A DNA stretch of 64,000 nt from Ruminococcus sp. UNK.MGS-30 (GCA_000980705.1 LBCK01000001.1:558001-622000); one strand, 5' to 3'; counted from the stretch's first letter, positions 25,311 to 33,003 are shown. The notes: generated by a model not told the origin, from the sequence alone. Translations and numbers: made by a program.

Positions 25311-25847
25311 ATGATTTGTCCTAACTGCGGCAGCAACAATCCCGACGGCACAGCGTTCTGTGCGAACTGCGGTTCTCCCGTTTCCAACGGCGCCCCGAAC
25401 AACGGTGCGATTCCGCCTCAGGCACAGCCGAATTTCCAGGGCAGTGCGCCCAACGGCGGCATGACACCGCCTCCGGTATTTAACGGCAACCCGTTTCCGG
25501 GCGGACACATCGAGCAGAGAAACATTGCGCTCTGCATCATCCTGTCCATCATCACCTGCGGCATCTACGGTCTGTACTGGATCTATAAGCTGACAGAAGA
25601 CGTGAACACACTGAAAGGCGACCCGAACGCAACCTCCGGCGGCGTCGTGATCCTGCTGGGCATCATCACCTGCGGCATTTATATGTGGTACTGGCTCTAT
25701 AAGCAGGGCGACAACCTCGACCAGATCAAGGCATCCCGTGGACTGCCTGCCGGAAACAGCGGCATTCTGTATCTGATCCTGGCGATCGTCGGACTGAGCA
25801 TCGTTTCCTATGCACTGATGCAGAACGAGCTGAACCAGCTGGCATAA
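25311..25847 (+). CDS. Zinc-ribbon membrane protein with DUF4234-like domain
   Basis: 178 aa from ATG 25311 (GAGGAG upstream). An N-terminal zinc ribbon has CPNCGSNNPDGTAFCANCG (residues 3-21). A Pro/Asn/Gly-rich linker follows to about 65. Then come two near-repeat membrane modules, IALCIILSIITCGIYGLYWI and VVILLGIITCGIYMWYWLYK, and a final hydrophobic helix. The GIYxxYW signature is that of DUF4234. Role unknown; probably a small membrane-associated regulator or scaffold. Own promoter and terminator. Confidence 0.8.
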   Translation: MICPNCGSNNPDGTAFCANCGSPVSNGAPNNGAIPPQAQPNFQGSAPNGGMTPPPVFNGNPFPGGHIEQRNIALCIILSIITCGIYGLYWIYKLTEDVNTLKGDPNATSGGVVILLGIITCGIYMWYWLYKQGDNLDQIKASRGLPAGNSGILYLILAIVGLSIVSYALMQNELNQLA

Positions 25848-25870
25848 TCCAAAACAAAAGTTGAAATACA

Positions 25871-25903
25871 AAAGCTGCACCGGAGTTTCCGTGCAGCTTT
25901 TTC
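25871..25903 (+). terminator. Terminator after the zinc-ribbon gene
   Basis: AAAGCTGCACCGGAGTTTCC then GTGCAGCTTTTTC: 8-bp GC-rich stem with U run, ending just before the ribosome binding site of the next gene. Confidence 0.8.
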
Positions 25904-25920
25904 TGTTCGGAGGTGTCTCT

Positions 25921-26343
25921 TTGCTCCAGAATCTGCGTGCCTTTTTCCGCACTTACCGCAAGCAGCTCCAGACGGCAGGCGTTTTTCTGCTGCTGGGGCT
26001 GGCATATTTTCTCCTCACCCAGCTGACGCCGCTGCGCATCCCCTGCATTTTCCAGAAAATCACAGGGTTTGCCTGTCCGGGCTGCGGCATGACCCATCTC
26101 TGTATGCAGCTGCTGCGGCTGGACTTTGCCGGTGCAGCCGGCGAAAACCTTGCCGCCGCCTTGCTCGCTCCTCTCTGGCTCGCCGGCATTCTGATACGGG
26201 CGCTGTGGAATCCAGCTTGGTTTTCCAAAGGTAGCCGGGCGGAAAACATCCTGCTCTGGGGCAGCGTGGCGGTACTGCTGCTCTTCGGCGTTCTCCGGAA
26301 TCTGCCCGGACTGGAATTTCTGCTCCCGTCTTATCTGCGCTGA
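25921..26343 (+). CDS. Small membrane protein, DUF2752 family
   Basis: 140 aa. The start is the TTG at 25921, since GGAGGTG lies 6-8 nt upstream and the ATG at 25861 lies before the terminator of the preceding gene. It has the DUF2752 hallmark FACPGCGMTH (about residues 50-59) between three to four membrane helices (starting LQTAGVFLLLGLAYFLL). Function unknown; these often accompany small multi-span proteins in clostridia. Expression may depend on read-through or a weak promoter, as only 20 nt separate it from the terminator. Confidence 0.78.
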   Translation: MLQNLRAFFRTYRKQLQTAGVFLLLGLAYFLLTQLTPLRIPCIFQKITGFACPGCGMTHLCMQLLRLDFAGAAGENLAAALLAPLWLAGILIRALWNPAWFSKGSRAENILLWGSVAVLLLFGVLRNLPGLEFLLPSYLR

Positions 26344-26531
26344 CGCACCCATTTTCCCCTCCCGGAATATGATGATAAAAAATGCAAAACAAAAGCCCAT
26401 GTTTATTTTATCCGTTCACGGGCATAATAGAAACGGCAGACGTTTTCAGAACGTGTCTGCGCCGCAGAATCAACAACACTCGCAGCACCAACTCTGCTGC
26501 TGTTGCTTTTATGACAAAAGGAGGGATTTCC

Positions 26532-26879
26532 ATGCTGGTAAGGCGTGGTGAAATTTATTATGCAGATCTCAGTCCTGTCGTAGGTTCCGAACAGGGCGGT
26601 ATCCGACCGGTACTTATTGTGCAGAACGATGTCGGAAACCGGCACAGCCCCACCGTGATCGCTGCGGCAATCACCAGCCGCCGGGAAAAGGCAAAGCTGC
26701 CCACCCACATTGACGTACAGGCAGCGACCTGCGGACTCACCAAGGACAGCATCGTCCTGCTGGAGCAGATCCGCACCCTGGATAAGCGGCGGCTGAAAGA
26801 CCGCATGGGCGAACTGGATGAGCCGTCCATGACACGGGTAGATCATGCACTACAGGTCAGTTTCGGACTTCCGCTTTAA
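26532..26879 (+). CDS. mazF: MazF/PemK-type mRNA interferase toxin
   Basis: 115 aa, ATG at 26532 after GGAGG. Typical Gram-positive MazF (NdoA/EndoA): [20 protein letters not shown] at the N-terminus, then RPVLIVQND, the catalytic Thr/Arg region in [16 protein letters not shown] and the C-terminal [11 protein letters not shown]. It cleaves single-stranded RNA at short sites. The antitoxin gene normally just upstream is not seen: the 188 nt between 26343 and the start holds no plausible small ORF with a ribosome binding site. The stop overlaps the left inverted repeat of the adjacent MITE-like element. Confidence 0.92.
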   Translation: MLVRRGEIYYADLSPVVGSEQGGIRPVLIVQNDVGNRHSPTVIAAAITSRREKAKLPTHIDVQAATCGLTKDSIVLLEQIRTLDKRRLKDRMGELDEPSMTRVDHALQVSFGLPL

Positions 26880-27120
26880 GGCAATACCGCACAAAGCTTG
26901 TGCGTAAGATGCGCAGCTGGATTTTTCGGTAGATTGCATAGAAATTCCGCAGGCATACTGTCGGTCGCAATCAATCCTAGTGCGACACTCCTTTGTTCTC
27001 GGGCAGAATCCTGCCTCGAACGCAGTCGTATGGCAAGGAATTTCTGGGCAATATGACGGAAAATCAGCAAGCAGATTGCGTGCAAAGCCGCCAGGCGGGC
27101 TTTGTGCGGTATTGCCTTAA
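26876..27120. mobile_element. MITE-like element, 245 bp, with perfect 22-bp terminal inverted repeats
   Basis: The left end 26876-26897 (TTAAGGCAATACCGCACAAA plus GC) is the exact complement of the right end 27099-27120. The similarity of the two ends continues inward for about 75 bp each (for example TAGAAATTCC on the left against GGAATTTCTG on the right), so the whole element can fold into a long hairpin. No ORF inside. TTAA at each outer edge could be a target duplication. Its left interior closely matches the 94-bp element at 53051-53144. Confidence 0.75.
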
Positions 27121-27133
27121 TGATAGGTAACGT

Positions 27134-27167
27134 AAAAAGAGCGTACACCCGTTCGGGCATACGCTCT
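27134..27167 (-). terminator. rpsT terminator
   Basis: On the minus strand, AGAGCGTATGCCC/GGGTGTACGCTCT with a 4-nt loop, followed by TTTTT. Confidence 0.85.
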
Positions 27168-27197
27168 TTCTTTTTTGTGAAAATGATAAGCAACCGC

Positions 27198-27458
27198 TTA
27201 CTTTGCAGCGTTCAGCTTCTTTGCCAGCTGAGACTTCTTGCGAGCTGCTGCATTCTTGTGCATCAGACCCTTTGCGCAAGCCTGGTCAACACGCTTGATT
27301 GCAACACGTACAGCTGCTTCCTTGTCAGCTGCGTTTGCTGCGCAGGCTGCGTCAGCCTTCTTGATCATGGTCTTCAGATTGGACTTGCGAGCCTTGTTGG
27401 CAGCAGTCTTGGTTGCACTTACTTTTACACGCTTCTTAGCAGAACGAATATTCGGCAT
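27198..27458 (-). CDS. rpsT: Small ribosomal subunit protein bS20
   Basis: 86 aa, Lys/Ala-rich three-helix protein starting MPNIRSAKKRVKVS and ending LAKKLNAAK, as in all bS20. It binds 16S rRNA early in 30S assembly. A ribosome binding site (AAAGGAGA) precedes the ATG. It is divergent from gpr, the usual clostridial neighbour. A leader of about 180 nt with hairpins (GGGGAAATTTCCCC and GAATCCGGTGATTC) separates promoter and start and could serve autoregulation. Confidence 0.97.
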   Translation of the reverse strand: MPNIRSAKKRVKVSATKTAANKARKSNLKTMIKKADAACAANAADKEAAVRVAIKRVDQACAKGLMHKNAAARKKSQLAKKLNAAK

Positions 27459-27641
27459 AGTTCAGATCTCCTTTTTCAACAATCAAAATAATGGGTAGAA
27501 TTCCCTCGAATCACCGGATTCTGTACGTCATACACTAATGACAGCATTGACACGGTACTGCCATTCAGTGGGGAAATTTCCCCGCAATTTGGAACGACCA
27601 AATGCTGGCGCTCATCGATGAGAACGCCGTGACTAAATTCT

Positions 27642-27670
27642 ATTATAACACAGCCCGTCACAAATTGCAA
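27642..27670 (-). promoter_or_regulatory. rpsT promoter
   Basis: On the minus strand: TTGCAA (complement 27665-27670), 17-bp spacer, TATAAT (complement 27642-27647). Confidence 0.75.
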
Positions 27671-27746
27671 TAGGTATTTTCGAGGAACGCCACAATTTTT
27701 TCCCGTGAAAAGCCAGCAGTTTGCACAAAATCCAGGAGGTTTCGCC

Positions 27747-28604
27747 ATGACACAGCAGTTTCGCACCGACCTTGCGGTAGAACGCACCGCCGCCGCACCC
27801 GACCTGCCGGGAATCATCCAGGAGACCCGTGGAAAAGCATTTTCCGTCACAGAGATCCGCATCAAAAACGACGTCTGCGGCGCACCCATCGGCAAGCCTG
27901 CCGGACGCTATGTTACATTAGAGGCAGCCGCCATATCCCGGAGCAGCGCCGACTATGAGGCAATGGCAGAGGAACTGGCGGAGGAGCTGGGGCATTTTCT
28001 GCCGGAAGAGGGCTGTGTCTTTCTCGCCGGGCTGGGGAACCATGCCATTACGCCGGACGCACTGGGTCCACGGGTGGCGTCGAAGGTTCTGGCGACACGC
28101 CATCTCCGGACGGCGCTGTCCGAAGAGGAACTTTCCTATCTGCCGGAGCTGCGCCCGGTTTGTGTCCTCGCCGGCGGCGTGCTGGGGCAGACCGGCATGG
28201 AGTCGGCGGAACTGATTGAGGCGGTCTGCAAACAGATCCAGCCGGCGGCAGTGGTGGCTGTGGATGCCCTCGCCTGTGCAGAGCTTTCCCGGCTGGGAAA
28301 AACGATTCAGATGAGCGACAGCGGCATCTCTCCCGGCAGCGGCGTGGCGAACCGCCGGGCAGAGCTTTCCCGGCGCACCCTGGGCGTACCGGTGATTGCC
28401 CTGGGAATCCCTACGGTGGTAGACCTGCACACTGCCGTCCAGGGCATCTACGGGAAAAGCGTCCCGAAAGATCGCCCCAATATGATGGTCACGCCAAGGG
28501 ACATCGACCGGCTCATCGACCACGCCGGAGATCTGCTGGCGTGTTCTCTCAACATGGCGCTGCATCCCGGCATGACCTTTGCACAGGCGGAGGGTCTGGG
28601 ATAG
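27747..28604 (+). CDS. gpr: Germination (spore) protease GPR
   Basis: 285 aa, starting at ATG 27747 after AGGAGG. It is an aspartic-type protease that degrades small acid-soluble spore proteins during germination and is made as a zymogen. Family features include the pro-region/mature junction FRTDLAVE, the GLGNHAITPDALGPR motif and the SDSGISPGSGVANRR region, followed by GVPVIALGIPTVVD. Its presence implies that the organism, or its recent ancestor, makes spores. It is divergent from rpsT. Shorter than the Bacillus enzyme (about 370 aa), as in many Oscillospiraceae. Confidence 0.94.
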   Translation: MTQQFRTDLAVERTAAAPDLPGIIQETRGKAFSVTEIRIKNDVCGAPIGKPAGRYVTLEAAAISRSSADYEAMAEELAEELGHFLPEEGCVFLAGLGNHAITPDALGPRVASKVLATRHLRTALSEEELSYLPELRPVCVLAGGVLGQTGMESAELIEAVCKQIQPAAVVAVDALACAELSRLGKTIQMSDSGISPGSGVANRRAELSRRTLGVPVIALGIPTVVDLHTAVQGIYGKSVPKDRPNMMVTPRDIDRLIDHAGDLLACSLNMALHPGMTFAQAEGLG

Positions 28605-28650
28605 GCGGGATACTATTATATAAATATAACGACCAAAACAAAATTTTTGC

Positions 28651-28679
28651 TTGACAAATCCGAGCAAATGACGTATCAT
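28651..28679 (+). promoter_or_regulatory. Promoter of a candidate small RNA
   Basis: Consensus TTGACA at 28651-28656, 17-bp spacer, TATCAT at 28674-28679. No start codon with a ribosome binding site follows before a terminator. Confidence 0.6.
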
Positions 28680-28685
28680 AAGAAA

Positions 28686-28777
28686 TAGAAAAGGGCACGC
28701 CGGCAGACGGTCTGCTCCCACATTTGGTGAAAAGGATAATCGCCGTGATTGGAGTTTGAGACGATTATTTCTTTTTA
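28686..28777 (+). ncRNA. Candidate small RNA (about 90 nt)
   Basis: Starts just after the promoter at 28651-28679 and ends at the stem ATAATCG/CGATTAT (28736-28768) followed by TTCTTTTT. It contains the hairpin GCAGACGGTCTGC. There is no ORF. A second, longer stem-loop (28818-28889) lies between it and the rpsF promoter, so the 28605-28986 gap is largely RNA structure. No known RNA family is recognised. Confidence 0.4.
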
Positions 28778-28817
28778 TATGCGAGGTATGCAAAGCGCGT
28801 AAAATCAATTGTGGATC

Positions 28818-28889
28818 ATCGCACCGATATTTCCGGCATTGACAGAAGTGTACAAAAAGCCGGGGATTTTCGGTGCGATTTTTTTTTGC
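28818..28889 (+). terminator. Long stem-loop with U run before the rpsF promoter
   Basis: ATCGCACCGA (28818-28827) pairs with TCGGTGCGAT (28870-28879), and inner CCGGC with GCCGG, followed by nine or more T. It insulates rpsF from upstream transcription. Confidence 0.7.
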
Positions 28890-28897
28890 AAAAGGGC

Positions 28898-28926
28898 TTG
28901 ACTTTTTCTGTCGGGTTTGGTATAAT
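28898..28926 (+). promoter_or_regulatory. Promoter of the rpsF-ssb-rpsR operon
   Basis: TTGACT at 28898-28903, 17-bp spacer, TATAAT at 28921-28926; the ATG of rpsF follows 60 nt later. Confidence 0.85.
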
Positions 28927-28986
28927 AGGTGTGTTATCCTTGCTCATGCGCTGCATGGGCGAAATCCAAAAGGAGGTGTATTGAGT

Positions 28987-29277
28987 ATGGCAAAGAAACA
29001 GGAATCCTACGAACTGATGACGGTTTTCAGTCTGAAGAACGGTGAGGAAGCTGCTAAGGAGCTGGTTGAAAAGTTCCGTGAGAAGATCGCATCTTCTGCC
29101 ACACTGGACGAAGTAAACGAGTGGGGCAAGCGTAAGCTGGCATATCCGATCAACGATGAGCCGGACGGGTACTACACACTGTATACCTTTACGTCCACTC
29201 CGGATGTTCCGGCAGAAGTAGAGCGTGTTCTGAACATCACAGACGGCGTTCTGCGTTCTCTGGTTACCGTAAAGTAA
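28987..29277 (+). CDS. rpsF: Small ribosomal subunit protein bS6
   Basis: 96 aa, start at ATG 28987 after AGGAGGTG. bS6 signatures include YELMTVFS at the N-terminus, VNEWGKRKLAYPIND and DGYYTLYTF, ending VLRSLVTVK. It forms the S6:S18 heterodimer on the 30S platform. First gene of the conserved rpsF-ssb-rpsR operon. Confidence 0.97.
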   Translation: MAKKQESYELMTVFSLKNGEEAAKELVEKFREKIASSATLDEVNEWGKRKLAYPINDEPDGYYTLYTFTSTPDVPAEVERVLNITDGVLRSLVTVK

Positions 29278-29302
29278 GACCAATTTCAGAAAGGGAAACG
29301 AT

Positions 29303-29845
29303 ATGCTGAATAAAGTGATTTTGATGGGACGGCTTTGTGCGGATCCGGATTTCCGGCAGACACAGAGCGGCGTCGCTGTCTGCCGCATCCGTGTGGCAGT
29401 GGATCGGCGCTTTTCCAACAAACAGACCGGCGAACGGGAAGCTGATTTCATTAGTGTTACCTGCTGGAGACAGCAAGCGGAGTTTGTCAGCCGTTATTTC
29501 CACAAGGGCAGTATGATCATTGTGGAAGGCAGTCTGCGCAACAGCGATTATACAGACCAGAACGGTGTCAAGCACTACAGCATGGACGTTCAGGCTGACA
29601 ATGTTTCCTTCGGAGAGTCCAAGCGTGCCGCACAGGAAAACGGCGGCGGATACCAGGGCGCTTATCAGCAGCCTGCTTATGCACAAGCAGCGCCTGCACA
29701 GTCTGCCCCGGCATACCAGCAGCCTGCACCCCAGGCAGCACCGGCTCCCCAGGCACCGGCATCCAACAATGCTCCCGGCTCTTTACAGCTGGGCGACCTG
29801 GGCGACTTCGAAGAGATCCTCAGCGACGGCGAAGTTCCCTTCTGA
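29303..29845 (+). CDS. ssb: Single-stranded DNA-binding protein
   Basis: 180 aa. The OB fold covers residues 1-105 (MLNKVILMGRLCADPDFRQT, then ADFISVTCWRQQAEFV). A Gln/Ala/Pro/Tyr-rich disordered linker (115-160) and an acidic tip ending DGEVPF follow; the tip is the usual docking site for replication and repair partners. It protects single-stranded DNA during replication. Gap of 25 nt after rpsF; precedes rpsR, the standard order. Confidence 0.97.
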   Translation: MLNKVILMGRLCADPDFRQTQSGVAVCRIRVAVDRRFSNKQTGEREADFISVTCWRQQAEFVSRYFHKGSMIIVEGSLRNSDYTDQNGVKHYSMDVQADNVSFGESKRAAQENGGGYQGAYQQPAYAQAAPAQSAPAYQQPAPQAAPAPQAPASNNAPGSLQLGDLGDFEEILSDGEVPF

Positions 29846-29891
29846 TCAAGCGAATGAAAATACCGCATTGCAGATAGGAGGATAAATCATC

Positions 29892-30134
29892 ATGGAGAGA
29901 GAAAGATCTCAGCGTGGCGGCAAGCGCCCCCGCAAAAAGGTTTGTATGTTCTGTATAGATCGTGTAGAGCGCATCGACTATAAGGACGTTGCCAAGCTCA
30001 AGAAGTGCATGACTGAACGTGCTAAGATTCTGCCCCGCAGAGTTACTGGCACTTGTGCATTCCATCAGCGTGAACTGACAACTGCAATCAAGCGTGCAAG
30101 ACACATTGCACTGCTGCCGTATGTCAGCGACTAA
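29892..30134 (+). CDS. rpsR: Small ribosomal subunit protein bS18, cysteine-rich (probable zinc-binding) form
   Basis: 80 aa. The core [20 protein letters not shown] and [14 protein letters not shown] is typical bS18. Four cysteines (C18, C21, C39, C55), including a CxxC near the N-terminus, indicate the C+ zinc-binding form rather than the zinc-free paralogue. It partners bS6 in the 30S platform. Ribosome binding site GATAGGAGG precedes the ATG; a strong terminator follows. Confidence 0.96.
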   Translation: MERERSQRGGKRPRKKVCMFCIDRVERIDYKDVAKLKKCMTERAKILPRRVTGTCAFHQRELTTAIKRARHIALLPYVSD

Positions 30135-30159
30135 GCTGATCTGACAGCTCAGATAACAG

Positions 30160-30200
30160 AAGCGTTCCGATTTTTGAATCGGAGCGCTTTTTTGTTTTTT
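30160..30200 (+). terminator. Terminator of the rpsF operon
   Basis: AAGCGTTCCGATT/AATCGGAGCGCTT stem with a short T-rich loop and a long T tract. Confidence 0.9.
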
Positions 30201-30249
30201 ATGATGTGACGCCGGCAGATGCAGCTCGATATTTTTGTACAAAGGAACT

Positions 30250-30384
30250 GACATCCCCGACTCCACGACTCCTCCGTCCTTCGGACACCTCCTCTAAGAG
30301 AGGAGGCAAAATTGATACCGCTCTTAAAGATACTGACAGCCGCAGACTGGCTGAGAAGTCACGGGCGAACGATGTTCGCCCCTA
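30250..30384. repeat. Intergenic repeat pieces (palindromic)
   Basis: Contains two palindromic modules: GTCCTTCGGAC with flanking CTCCTC and CCTCCTCTAAGAGAGGAGG (about 30266-30307), and GGGCGAACGATGTTCGCCC (about 30363-30381). The layout resembles the composite element at 12359-12537. There is no gene in 30135-30627. Confidence 0.5.
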
Positions 30385-30404
30385 CTATAAAACTTTATAG
30401 ATTA

Positions 30405-30479
30405 GGCTCCCTTGAAAAGGCACCCGAAGGGCGTGCCCTGTGCTGAGCTGGCAGCCGCAGGCTGACTGAGGGATTTTGC
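30405..30479 (+). repeat. Dispersed intergenic repeat, family A (full copy, plus)
   Basis: GGCTCCCTTGAAAAGGCACC, then CGAAGGGCGTGCCCTGTGCT, GAGCTGGCAGCCGCAGGCTG and ACTGAGGGATTTT. The same 70-nt string in the same order, with few changes, is on the minus strand at 53421-53490; a shorter version is at 3706-3757. Confidence 0.8.
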
Positions 30480-30556
30480 TGTGAAATCTGCAATTCAAAA
30501 AAATTCACCAGAATCCCTCCACCGTGCGCCGGCGTTCTCTTTTTCCAGCTAGGGAC

Positions 30557-30585
30557 TTGCACTTTGCCCTATTGTGTGTTATAAT
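30557..30585 (+). promoter_or_regulatory. thyX promoter
   Basis: TTGCAC at 30557-30562, 17-bp spacer, TATAAT at 30580-30585, 43 nt before the thyX start. Confidence 0.75.
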
Positions 30586-30627
30586 GAGATGATATCAGAT
30601 CATATAAAAATGCAGGAGTGTGATAGA

Positions 30628-31401
30628 ATGAAAGTGGTTTTGCTGGCGCATACCCCAACACCGGAACAGACTGTCGCTGCGGCAGCCCGGCTTTGTTATT
30701 CAGATACAGACGTAGAGGCACTGCGGGAGTCCATCTCCCAGGAAAAAGCGGAACAATTCGTGGAAATGCTGGCTGGATTCGGACACGAAAGCCCGGTGGA
30801 ACACGTGACGTTTACCTTTGGCATCGAGGGCGTTTCCCGGTCGTTCCTGGCACAGGTGACACGTCACCGCATTGCATCGTTTTCCGTGCAGAGCCAGCGC
30901 TATGTGCGGCAGGATCACTTCGTTTTCGTGACGCCGCCGGCGATCGCCGCTGATCCGGAGCTGCTGAAAGCCTATGAGAGCGCCATGCAGCAGTCCATCG
31001 ACAGCTACAACCAGCTGGCAGATGCCCTGGCGGCGAAGTACGTGCCGGAATTTCTGGCGCAGGGATGTTCCGAAAAGGCAGCCCGCACCAAGGCGGAGAA
31101 AAAAGCCATCGAGGACGCACGCTATGTGCTGCCCAACGCCTGTGAGACAAAGATGATCCTGACCATGAACGTCCGCAGCCTCCGGAACTTTTTCCGGCTG
31201 CGGTGCTGCAACCGGGCGCAGTGGGAGATCCGGGCAGTTGCGACGGAAATGCTCCGGCTCTGCTGTGAAGTTTCTCCGGCGCTGTTCCGCACCGCCGGTC
31301 CGTCCTGCTATTGCGGCGGATGTACCGAGGGCAAGATGAGCTGCGGCAAGGCAAAGGAAGTACGGGAAAAGTTTGAGGTGATCCATGGTGAAACAAGGTA
31401 A
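30628..31401 (+). CDS. thyX: FAD-dependent thymidylate synthase
   Basis: 257 aa from ATG 30628 (GCAGGAG upstream). The ThyX signature RHRIASFSVQSQRY (RHRx7S) is present, with HESPVEHVTFTF before it and NVRSLRNFFRLRCCNRAQWE near the C-terminus. Makes dTMP from dUMP using methylene-tetrahydrofolate, with NADPH and FAD as reductants. It overlaps the thymidylate kinase gene by 17 nt, so dUMP-to-dTDP steps are coupled in one operon. The 5-formyl-THF cyclo-ligase gene further down supplies the folate pool. Confidence 0.95.
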   Translation: MKVVLLAHTPTPEQTVAAAARLCYSDTDVEALRESISQEKAEQFVEMLAGFGHESPVEHVTFTFGIEGVSRSFLAQVTRHRIASFSVQSQRYVRQDHFVFVTPPAIAADPELLKAYESAMQQSIDSYNQLADALAAKYVPEFLAQGCSEKAARTKAEKKAIEDARYVLPNACETKMILTMNVRSLRNFFRLRCCNRAQWEIRAVATEMLRLCCEVSPALFRTAGPSCYCGGCTEGKMSCGKAKEVREKFEVIHGETR

Positions 31402-32062
31402 GATCATTGTACTGGACGGGCTGGACGGCTGCGGCAAGTCCACGCAGTTCGAGGCGCTGGGCAAGCTGCTGACAGAACAGGGCAAAACCGTAAAATCCAT
31501 CAGCTTTCCCATGTACGACAAGCCCTCGGCTGCCCTGGTGAAAATGTATCTCCACGGCGACTTTTCCGACACGCCCGGCGGCGTCAACGCCTATGCCGCA
31601 TCCAGCTTTTATGCCGTAGACCGCTACGCCAACTACAAGCTGGACTGGGAGAAAAACTATGCTGCCGGAGAGATCATTCTCGCCAGCCGCTATACCACCT
31701 CCAACGCCATCCATCAGATGAGCAAGCTGCCGCCGGAGCAGTGGGACGACTATCTCCGCTGGCTGGAGGACTATGAGTACAACAAGCTGGAACTGCCGAG
31801 ACCGGATCTGGTGCTGTTTTTGTCCCTGCCGCTGGCGCTTTCACAAAAACTGTTGTCCAAGCGCTATGACGGTGACGCCGCCAAAAAGGACATCCACGAG
31901 GCAGACCTCGCCTATCTGGAACAGTGCAGCCGTGCCGCCGCATATGCCGGGGCAAAGCTGGGCTGGCAGTTTGTGGAAGTTTCCGACGGCGAACACCTCT
32001 ACCCCATCGAGCAGATTCGGGACAACCTATATCAGCGTATACAGGAGGCTTTGGAATGCTGA
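31385..32062 (+). CDS. tmk: Thymidylate kinase
   Basis: 225 aa. P-loop GLDGCGKST (about 12-20), a DRYA motif in the dTMP-binding region (YAVDRYANYKL) and ASRYTTSNAIHQ with the lid region near KRYDGDAAKKDIHE. Phosphorylates dTMP to dTDP. Translation begins inside the thyX 3' end (GAGGTGATCC before the ATG) and its last codons overlap the start of the DUF2156 gene. In Bacillus, tmk sits beside holB; here that position is vacant and this copy is linked to thyX. Confidence 0.9.
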   Translation: MVKQGKIIVLDGLDGCGKSTQFEALGKLLTEQGKTVKSISFPMYDKPSAALVKMYLHGDFSDTPGGVNAYAASSFYAVDRYANYKLDWEKNYAAGEIILASRYTTSNAIHQMSKLPPEQWDDYLRWLEDYEYNKLELPRPDLVLFLSLPLALSQKLLSKRYDGDAAKKDIHEADLAYLEQCSRAAAYAGAKLGWQFVEVSDGEHLYPIEQIRDNLYQRIQEALEC

Positions 32063-32964
32063 ATTTCCGGAAGATCACACTGGCAGACCGTCCCTGGATC
32101 CAGGAGGCGCTGAAACAGTCTGATTTTATGGGCTGTGAATACAGCTTTGCCAACAACCTGGCATGGTGCCGGGCGGCAGACTCCCAGATCTGCCAATATG
32201 AAAACTTCTATCTGACCTGCAGTTTCGACACCGAGGACGGCGCACCCCACTTTTCCTATCCCTGCGGCAGCGGCGACCTGCGGAAGGCGATTCTTGCAAT
32301 GGCTGACTTTGCGGCAGAACGGCAAAAGCCGCTGGTCATCTTCGGGCTGACCAGCCAGACGCTGCCGGAAATACAGGCGCTGTTCCCCGGCGTGTTCACC
32401 CTGGAAAACAATCGGGATGATGCGGACTATCTCTACCGCACCGCCGATTTTGTGGCGCTCGCCGGGAAAAAGTATCACAAAAAGCGAAACCACATCGCCC
32501 AGTTTTCCAAATACGGGGCTGTTTTTTCGGAGATCACGCCCAACGACTTTGACGAGTGCATCACCTTTGCGGCAGAAAGCTACAACGCCAAAGACGGCTA
32601 TTCGGACGCATCCAGCGTGGCGGAGCAGTATGCCATCCACACCTTTTTCCAGAACTTCGAGGCGCTGGAACTGAAAGGCGGTCTGCTCCGGGTGGACGGC
32701 GAGCTGGCGGCATTTTCCATCGGCGAACCAATTTGCAGCAACACCTTCGGCGTGCATATCGAAAAGGCGGACACCCGTTTTCACGGGGCATATCCGGCAA
32801 TGGCGCAGGCGTTTGCGGCGCATTTTGCCATGGACTACACCTATCTGAACCGGGAAGAGGATCTGGGCATTCCGGGACTGCGCAAGTCCAAGCTGTCCTA
32901 CTATCCGGAACTGCTCCTGGAAAAATGGACGGCGACCTGCGATACCCCGGAAAAGCTGCTGTAA
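32056..32964 (+). CDS. DUF2156 protein (phosphatidylglycerol lysyltransferase C-terminal-like, GNAT fold)
   Basis: 302 aa, ATG at 32056 overlapping the tmk stop. Family features include the N-terminal FRKITLADRPWIQEAL and CEYSFANNLAWC, the central KKYHKKRNHIAQF and the C-terminal HFAMDYTYLNREEDLGIPGL with LRKSKLSYYPE. The fold is a double GNAT as in the MprF catalytic domain, but there are no membrane helices. The acceptor substrate is unknown; it could be an aminoacyl- or acyltransferase. It is in the thyX-tmk operon without an obvious functional link. Confidence 0.82.
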   Translation: MLNFRKITLADRPWIQEALKQSDFMGCEYSFANNLAWCRAADSQICQYENFYLTCSFDTEDGAPHFSYPCGSGDLRKAILAMADFAAERQKPLVIFGLTSQTLPEIQALFPGVFTLENNRDDADYLYRTADFVALAGKKYHKKRNHIAQFSKYGAVFSEITPNDFDECITFAAESYNAKDGYSDASSVAEQYAIHTFFQNFEALELKGGLLRVDGELAAFSIGEPICSNTFGVHIEKADTRFHGAYPAMAQAFAAHFAMDYTYLNREEDLGIPGLRKSKLSYYPELLLEKWTATCDTPEKLL

Positions 32965-32978
32965 ACCTAGGAAAGCGA

Positions 32979-33003
32979 CACACAAGCTTTGTGTGGTGCT
33001 GCC
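32979..33003 (-). repeat. Solo end of the MITE-like element
   Basis: Read on the minus strand this is GGCAGCACCACACAAAGCTT followed by GTGTG, matching the left ends of the elements at 26876 and 53051. No second end is nearby, so it is probably a remnant. Confidence 0.4.

Noticed and set aside
25861..25920. ATG start for the DUF2752 protein
   Set aside because: It lies before the terminator hairpin of the preceding gene and lacks a ribosome binding site; the TTG at 25921 has an ideal one.
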